This document shows positions 6,361 through 10,190 of a stretch of 10,190 nucleotides of DNA, in pieces. The stretch comes from Promethearchaeota archaeon (GTDB lineage: Archaea > Asgardarchaeota > Lokiarchaeia > Sigynarchaeales > SOKP01): assembly GCA_030605085.1 (NCBI GenBank), contig JAUWBH010000200.1, positions 1-10,190 of the forward strand, read 5' to 3'. A program made the translations under genes and the position numbers. Within the stretch, counting starts at the first letter, position 1. Every line of letters begins with the position of its first letter. The notes beneath the pieces were generated by a model that had not been told where the DNA came from, searched no databases, and saw nothing but the letters and a program-made list of their open reading frames with translations.

Positions 6361-6375
6361 TTATTATTATTATTA
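6361..6375. repeat. (TTA)5 repeat at the cheY/membrane-protein convergence
   Basis: Five TTA units in the 25-bp convergent gap overlap the stop codon of the leftward gene. Read leftward they form five in-frame TAA stop codons in a row; read rightward they give a T-rich tract after cheY (TTTTATTATT...) that may terminate transcription. The arrangement resembles the (TTA)7 run at 2145-2165. Confidence 0.85.
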
Positions 6376-7428
6376 TTTCTTTCTAAATTTTTCCTTTACG
6401 GAATTGTGGTTTAAAGCACACGCTATTATTAAGCCAATTATAGTCCATGAAAATATAAGTTGGTAGATGATAGCAAATTTCCAGATTTTCCGATTTTTAA
6501 GTAATAATCCAATAACACAAATGAAGTTCAACAACGATATTATAAAAAGGATAACTTCTCCTGTAATAAATAACATAAGAAATTGATTATAGCTATAATA
6601 TTCTGATATATCATCACCATATTTTGAGAAAATATAAGATAATAAAGCTTCGTTGTAGATAAAACCTAAAATTGAAGCAATTAAATTTAATACTCCGATT
6701 ATAGATAACCATAGAACAATAAATAAAATGATTTTATTCTGTTTAACTACGCTCGAAGTCTTTTTCTTCACAACGCTATTCTCGTTTTTCTTTATAAATT
6801 TAAAGTCTCTCGTTGAGAGTACACATAAAATTAATGGAGATCCCCAGAAAATTGATACGTAAATTATCGCACCTCCATCAGGATGGAACATTGTAGCCAT
6901 AGAACCAACTAAATAGAAGAAAATTTCAAAAATTACGATGTAAAGAATAGTAATTACTGCTGTTTTTATTGAATTTTTCTTTAAAAACCAGACAAATACA
7001 AATATAAATCCAAATATTAAAGCAACACCCGTAAACATTAAGATTAAGAAATTAACTTGAATTATACCTTCTTTTCCAAAAACTACAAGATCTTTCATTG
7101 TTAACGATAGTTCTTTATAATTTAAAGGCAGCTGTGGTATTATCCGGAATTCTCCTTCTATTTTCATAATCCCATCTAAATAATTATGCATAATACCCCC
7201 AGCTAAAACTAAGAAATAAGTGTTTAAATAATGTAATTTATACCTTTCTAAATCTATAATCTCTATGTTTTTAATCCCATCTATTTTAATCGTAAATCTT
7301 GTAAAATAACGATAAGGTAATGTTAAGATCAAAGCGAACAGAGGCCAAAATAAGAGAGCATGAGCATAACGGCCTATTCCTAACACCCAAAATACATCTG
7401 GACCTAAGTAATTCGATAAGAACAACAC
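6373..7428 (-). CDS. Multi-pass membrane protein, possible YdjM-type metal-dependent hydrolase
   Basis: The 351-residue product has about seven or eight hydrophobic membrane segments separated by short charged loops and ends in a basic tail (KEKFRKK). The N-terminal part looks like the YdjM-type membrane-bound putative metal-dependent hydrolase family: LGPDVFW (about 8-14), RYAHALLFWPLFAL (20-33) and LAGGIMHNYLDGI (about 75-87) give the family's spaced Asp and His residues. The GTG at 7428 is the first standard start and has no ribosome binding site. The same frame is open upstream to 7474 and contains KFTKTHAF at 7430-7452, which supplies the N-terminal His expected for this family, so the real start may be a non-standard codon such as ATT at 7464. 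The second half, beyond about residue 115, is hydrophobic and not recognised. No substrate can be proposed. Confidence 0.6.
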   Translation of the reverse strand: MLFLSNYLGPDVFWVLGIGRYAHALLFWPLFALILTLPYRYFTRFTIKIDGIKNIEIIDLERYKLHYLNTYFLVLAGGIMHNYLDGIMKIEGEFRIIPQLPLNYKELSLTMKDLVVFGKEGIIQVNFLILMFTGVALIFGFIFVFVWFLKKNSIKTAVITILYIVIFEIFFYLVGSMATMFHPDGGAIIYVSIFWGSPLILCVLSTRDFKFIKKNENSVVKKKTSSVVKQNKIILFIVLWLSIIGVLNLIASILGFIYNEALLSYIFSKYGDDISEYYSYNQFLMLFITGEVILFIISLLNFICVIGLLLKNRKIWKFAIIYQLIFSWTIIGLIIACALNHNSVKEKFRKK

Positions 7429-7473
7429 GAACGCGTGTGTTTTTGTAAATTTTCCGTTGCTAATATAATATAA

Positions 7474-7704
7474 ACATTAATTTTTGCACTCTCTTACGAA
7501 CTTTTAATTGGTTCTTTTGCAACGACGTTTCGATTCGTAGGAACTTATTCACAGGGACAATTGGTTTTGTTTAGTGGAATTGTTTTGTTTCTAATTATTG
7601 GGCTCATTTTAAAATTCTTTAAATTCGAAGAAAAGAAAAATATTGATAAACAGCTTCTTTTAATTCTGTATCTTGAGAAAAGTATCTTTCAAGAAAAGTC
7701 TTAA
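7474..7704 (+). pseudogene. Hydrophobic membrane-protein C-terminal remnant
   Basis: This stretch carries an open frame without ATG, GTG or TTG at its head; a TAA at 7471 closes it upstream. It reads like the end of a transporter-type membrane protein: ALSYELLIGSFATTFRF, a polar turn GTYSQGQ, then one clear membrane helix (LVLFSGIVLFLIIGLILKFF) and a charged tail KFEEKKN. The last part, from about 7620 to the TAA at 7702, overlaps the opposite-strand fragment and may be only its antisense. Its first bases overlap the start region of the leftward membrane-protein gene. I cannot name the family; a decayed transporter is an inference. Confidence 0.35.
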
Positions 7705-8035
7705 CTTTAGGTAAGTCTTTTTGAATCTGTTTGGAAACATTTTTATCACACGATCTTAAAGCTTTATCAATTATTGAACACCAACTTATTGTCATGTCCT
7801 TATTTGAAAAATTATAATCTATGTAATTAGAAGTTTCTGAAAGATGACCTAAAAAATATAATAGAGGAAAGATAATCCCACGTTTTGGTCTATATATAAC
7901 AGTTGTTCGATTGCATTTAGAACAAGGTCTGTTTATTCTTAGGTAAAAATCGTGCGTAGGTAGCTCCTTCTCAGAAAAAGGATCGGGCGGTCTAAATTGA
8001 CCTCTTAGCCAATATTTTTGCTTAATGAATAAATA
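7619..8035 (-). pseudogene. Remnant gene with CxxC motif, no start codon
   Basis: A 138-codon leftward frame, bounded by TAA at 8036-8038 and by its own TAA at 7619, has protein-like composition throughout: KQKYWLRGQFRPPDPF, THDFYLRINRPCSKC with a CxxC pair, YRPKRGIIFPLLYFLGHL, and a C-terminal part with helical, charged character (KQIQKDLPKVKTFLERYF). There is no standard start before an internal ATG at 7795, which would leave only 58 residues and lose the Cys pair, so a 5'-truncated or otherwise broken gene is likely. The CxxC followed by basic residues suggests a zinc-ribbon-like or transposon-associated protein, but I do not recognise it. Its 3' end collides with the rightward remnant described for 7474-7704. 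Confidence 0.4.
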
Positions 8036-8053
8036 TTAAAAAGGATAAAGCTT

Positions 8054-8126
8054 AAAAAAGCAATTCTAAAAGGGGAATTGTTTTTTATTGCAATTTAAGA
8101 TTGCTTTTTCAAGAATAAAATCTTGA
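8054..8126. terminator. Cluster of three hairpins, probably a bidirectional terminator
   Basis: Three inverted repeats lie side by side. The first pairs AAAAAAGCAATTC (8054-8066) with GAATTGTTTTTT (8075-8086), with one bulged G; its A- and T-runs give a U-tract on both strands. The second pairs GCAAT (8090-8094) with ATTGC (8100-8104) and is followed by five T. The third pairs TCAAGA (8109-8114) with TCTTGA (8121-8126). Together they would insulate the nucleotidyltransferase cassette from upstream transcription. Confidence 0.5.
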
Positions 8127-8137
8127 GAGAATTTAAT

Positions 8138-8151
8138 TTACAATATTGTAA
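8138..8151. promoter_or_regulatory. Perfect 14-bp palindrome, candidate operator
   Basis: TTACAATATTGTAA is an exact palindrome that lies directly upstream of the TATA-like box of the nucleotidyltransferase gene, at about -49 to -36 from its ATG. This overlaps the region where an archaeal BRE/TFB contact would fall. Its size and position fit a dimeric repressor or activator site; no candidate regulator is encoded next to it. Confidence 0.4.
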
Positions 8152-8153
8152 TA

Positions 8154-8165
8154 AATTTAATATAT
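8154..8165 (+). promoter_or_regulatory. TATA-like promoter of the nucleotidyltransferase cassette
   Basis: AATTTAATATAT is centred about 26 bp before the ATG at 8187. The bases between are pyrimidine-rich (TCTTTCTTTC...) with no Shine-Dalgarno sequence, so a leaderless transcript beginning at or near the ATG is the simplest reading. Confidence 0.5.
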
Positions 8166-8186
8166 CTTTCTTTCTAATATTTTCTT

Positions 8187-8787
8187 ATGACACCAACAGA
8201 AAATTATTATCATTCTAAATGGAAAAAAATTGCTAATGTAATGAAACATCAAGATCTAAAAGTTTCAAAAATAGCAAAAGCAGGTTCGAGGGCAAGACAA
8301 CAACAAACACCTAAAAGCGATATGGATGTGATTTTTTCCGTATCTGGAGATCCCAGTCGTGAGAATTTTTATCCTAAATTAATGAAAGTATTAAAAAATA
8401 ATTTTCCAAACGATCAAATATATCCTGGAGAACATTATAATGTGGTTCATTTAAATTTTCATGATGGCGGTAAATTTGATATTGTGCAATTAAAAAGTAA
8501 CGATTTTGATAGAGAACATGGAGATAATGTTGAATATAGGAAAAAATATCTATAAATTTAACAGAATACGGGTTCCTCAAGTAAAACGGGATGGGATTAA
8601 ACTTGCTAAATATGCGTTCTACAAGACCACGGGAGATTTAGTTAAAGGATACGAAATTGAAAAGGCCTGCATTAATTCTAACTGTAATACATTGATTGGC
8701 TGCGTTAACGCTTCTATTCATTATTTTAAAGGAAGGATCAATCAAAACGGGTATTCGGTGAATGATGTTTTAAAATTTTTAACTTAG
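8187..8787 (+). pseudogene. Pol-beta-type nucleotidyltransferase, split by a frameshift
   Basis: The first frame (8187-8555, 122 residues) carries the catalytic core of a minimal or CD-NTase-like nucleotidyltransferase: AGSRARQQQ with G33-S34, SDMD with metal-binding D45 and D47, and a third acidic residue D98 in GKFDIVQL. It stops at TAA 8553 just after EYRKKYL. The +1 frame then continues with a helical C-terminal part typical of such enzymes (KRDGIKLAKYAFYK, KGYEIEKAC, NQNGYSVNDVLKFL) up to TAG 8785, but it has no credible start or ribosome binding site of its own. A one-base shift at the A6 run near 8541-8546 would give one protein of about 200 residues. So this is a recent mutation, a sequencing error in a homopolymer, or a programmed shift. 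It would transfer nucleotides to an unknown acceptor: protein, RNA or a signal molecule. A Schlafen-like gene follows after 18 nt. Confidence 0.75.
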
Positions 8788-8805
8788 TTCGCATTATAAT
8801 AATGC

Positions 8806-10190
8806 ATGACGGATAACTTTCTCAAAAAAATATCGGAAATCAAGGACAGGTTAAAAAAAATAAAAAATAAATTACGAGAAATTCCTGAACAGAGGAAAAT
8901 AACTTGTACTTTTAAGGAAGTTCAATTAAATCCGCCAATTTGGATTTATAAACCAAGATTCAAACCGAAAAATAAATCAATTCCTCAAGATTTAAAAATA
9001 CAATTTATCCAATTAATTGATGATATTAACCTTTATCTCAAAAAATATTCTCCTGATGATTTTATCAATTTAATTGACATCATTGATTTAAGCGGAGATA
9101 ACAAGAAATCGATTATTTTTTTACTAGAAAAAAATGTGTATAACACCGATGAAGTACATGGCGATTACCTCGTGGAAAAATATAAAAAACATTATCAAAT
9201 TAATTATTATCGATGGGACGAAAAGAAAGAACAGCTTCCAGGTCAGAATCTTTCAATTAATTTAGAAGAATATGTAATGAATGATGCAATTGCCCAAATT
9301 CAGAACCAATTTGACAACCTGTGGATTATCTTGGAAAACGAGGTTAAAAGGTGCGAGAATTATTATTTATCTCAAAAAAGCATAGAAAACGACGATAAAA
9401 TCAGTTTTATTAAAAAATTATTGGAAACTAAGGAAGGCGAGTATTTGGATTTTAAATTATCGATGTATCAAATTTTTCCCAAAAAAACAACCAGCGGATT
9501 AGAGCAGAGAAAGGAGTTTTTAAAAGATGTGTTAGGACTCATTAATAATAAAAGATTGGAAAATAATAACGGTACGGCTTACTTTTTAATCGGTGTTGGG
9601 GAAGAAAATGAAAGATATGATGGAACTCATAATAATATCGATTATACAGATTACGCTACATTAATTCAATTGCTTAACGAATATATTACGCCAAAATTAA
9701 ATATTCACTTTGAAGAATATTACATTTCGGGCGATAAAAATAATATTCGCATAAAGATCAATAAAGAGAAAGGATACGACAGGAATATATTGATAAAGCT
9801 GTTTTACGAAGTTGGAATGGTGTATGAAATAAAAAAAAGGTTTGGAAATCCAAATTTAAGCGTCGAATATTATTATGAAGGAACTTCCTTTACGAGGGAC
9901 GGATCATTTACGAGGAGGTTAAGACAAGAAGATCGAAAGCGGATATTGGGATTATTAGATGATGTTATTTTCGAGGATAGTGAACCCGTGGATGTAATTA
10001 CATCTCAAAAAGCCCAATTAGCCCAGAAATTTATACGATTATATAATAGACTATCTTCAAAAGAACCAGAACATATTATTATCGATGTAAAATCGCTTAT
10101 AGATGATATTGGTCCAATCGAATTAGGAAAGATTCTAAAACTGGATTATAAAACAGAAGGTAGAGAAACAATTAAGAGAATCATGTTAAT
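8806..10190 (+). CDS. Schlafen/AlbA_2-domain protein, cut by the window edge
   Basis: The frame starts at ATG 8806, the first start after an in-frame TAA at 8800, and is open for 461 codons to the right edge, so the C-terminus is not seen. Residues about 200-375 match the AlbA_2 (Schlafen AlbA_2, formerly AAA_4) pattern: EGEYLDFKLSMY (210-221), a helix EFLKDVLGLINNKR, then NGTAYFLIGVGEEN (255-268), LIQLLNEYITPKL, and the closing YYEGTSFTRDGSFTRR (356-371), the usual Y.R.GS.T element. Residues 1-200 are a charged, mostly helical domain with no motif I recognise, and the region after 380 begins another helical part. AlbA_2 domains occur in nucleic-acid-binding regulators and in Schlafen-type nucleases, often in defence loci. 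There is no ribosome binding site; the 18-nt gap makes cotranscription with the nucleotidyltransferase gene very likely. No signal peptide or membrane segment. Confidence 0.78.
   Translation, partial: MTDNFLKKISEIKDRLKKIKNKLREIPEQRKITCTFKEVQLNPPIWIYKPRFKPKNKSIPQDLKIQFIQLIDDINLYLKKYSPDDFINLIDIIDLSGDNKKSIIFLLEKNVYNTDEVHGDYLVEKYKKHYQINYYRWDEKKEQLPGQNLSINLEEYVMNDAIAQIQNQFDNLWIILENEVKRCENYYLSQKSIENDDKISFIKKLLETKEGEYLDFKLSMYQIFPKKTTSGLEQRKEFLKDVLGLINNKRLENNNGTAYFLIGVGEENERYDGTHNNIDYTDYATLIQLLNEYITPKLNIHFEEYYISGDKNNIRIKINKEKGYDRNILIKLFYEVGMVYEIKKRFGNPNLSVEYYYEGTSFTRDGSFTRRLRQEDRKRILGLLDDVIFEDSEPVDVITSQKAQLAQKFIRLYNRLSSKEPEHIIIDVKSLIDDIGPIELGKILKLDYKTEGRETIKRIML

Noticed and set aside
8374..8580. Leftward open frame of 68 codons in the nucleotidyltransferase gene
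   Set aside because: It is antisense to the catalytic region with the third Asp, and its composition is not protein-like.
8506..8787. Separate 93-residue gene starting at TTG 8506
   Set aside because: Its first 15 or so codons overlap the upstream frame and lack family character, there is no ribosome binding site, and the rest reads as the missing C-terminal half of the nucleotidyltransferase; a frameshift is the better explanation.
1..10190. CRISPR array, tRNA or rRNA genes, insertion sequence with terminal repeats
   Set aside because: No repeat-spacer pattern, cloverleaf or conserved rRNA segment was seen, and no transposase with paired terminal inverted repeats could be supported.

Overview
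The window is a low-GC stretch (by eye about 30 % G+C) that most resembles archaeal chromosome. Several genes (lysA, dapF, the nucleotidyltransferase gene) have a TATA-like box about 25 bp before the start codon and no Shine-Dalgarno sequence, as in archaeal leaderless promoters. Others (dapA, dapB, cheC, cheY) have a clear purine-rich ribosome binding site. CheC/CheY beside a histidine-kinase remnant, together with this base composition, would fit an AT-rich archaeon, possibly an Asgard/Lokiarchaeia-like lineage. The lineage is inference, and a low-GC bacterium is not fully excluded.

Positions 1-4434 hold a lysine/diaminopimelate (DAP) block. dapA-dapB run rightward and dapF-lysA run leftward, so the two pairs converge. 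Together they encode the first two committed steps (DapA, DapB) and the last two (DapF, LysA) of lysine synthesis through DAP; the middle steps are not in the window. The convergent gap (1936-2179) holds a tiny frame with its own ribosome binding site, a hairpin terminator and a (TTA)7 repeat.

Positions 4544-6347 form a signalling block with signs of decay: an unrecognised leftward gene with a possible helix-turn-helix, a C-terminal stump of a histidine kinase, a hairpin terminator, then a cheC-cheY operon. The CheC protein has Ser in place of the catalytic Asn in both active-site motifs, and its best-placed start codon is non-canonical. Positions 6373-7464 carry a leftward multi-pass membrane protein that looks like a YdjM-type membrane-bound metal-dependent hydrolase. 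Positions 7474-8035 hold two apparently decayed coding fragments on opposite strands whose ends run into each other.

Positions 8054-10190 look like a self-contained accessory cassette. A cluster of hairpins, a perfect 14-bp palindrome and a TATA box precede a small Pol-beta-type nucleotidyltransferase gene. That gene is split by a frameshift at an A6 run. It is followed after 18 nt by a large Schlafen/AlbA_2-domain protein that runs off the right edge. A nucleotidyltransferase paired with an AlbA_2 protein is the best candidate here for an undescribed, perhaps defence-related, system, but its function is inferred from domain types only.
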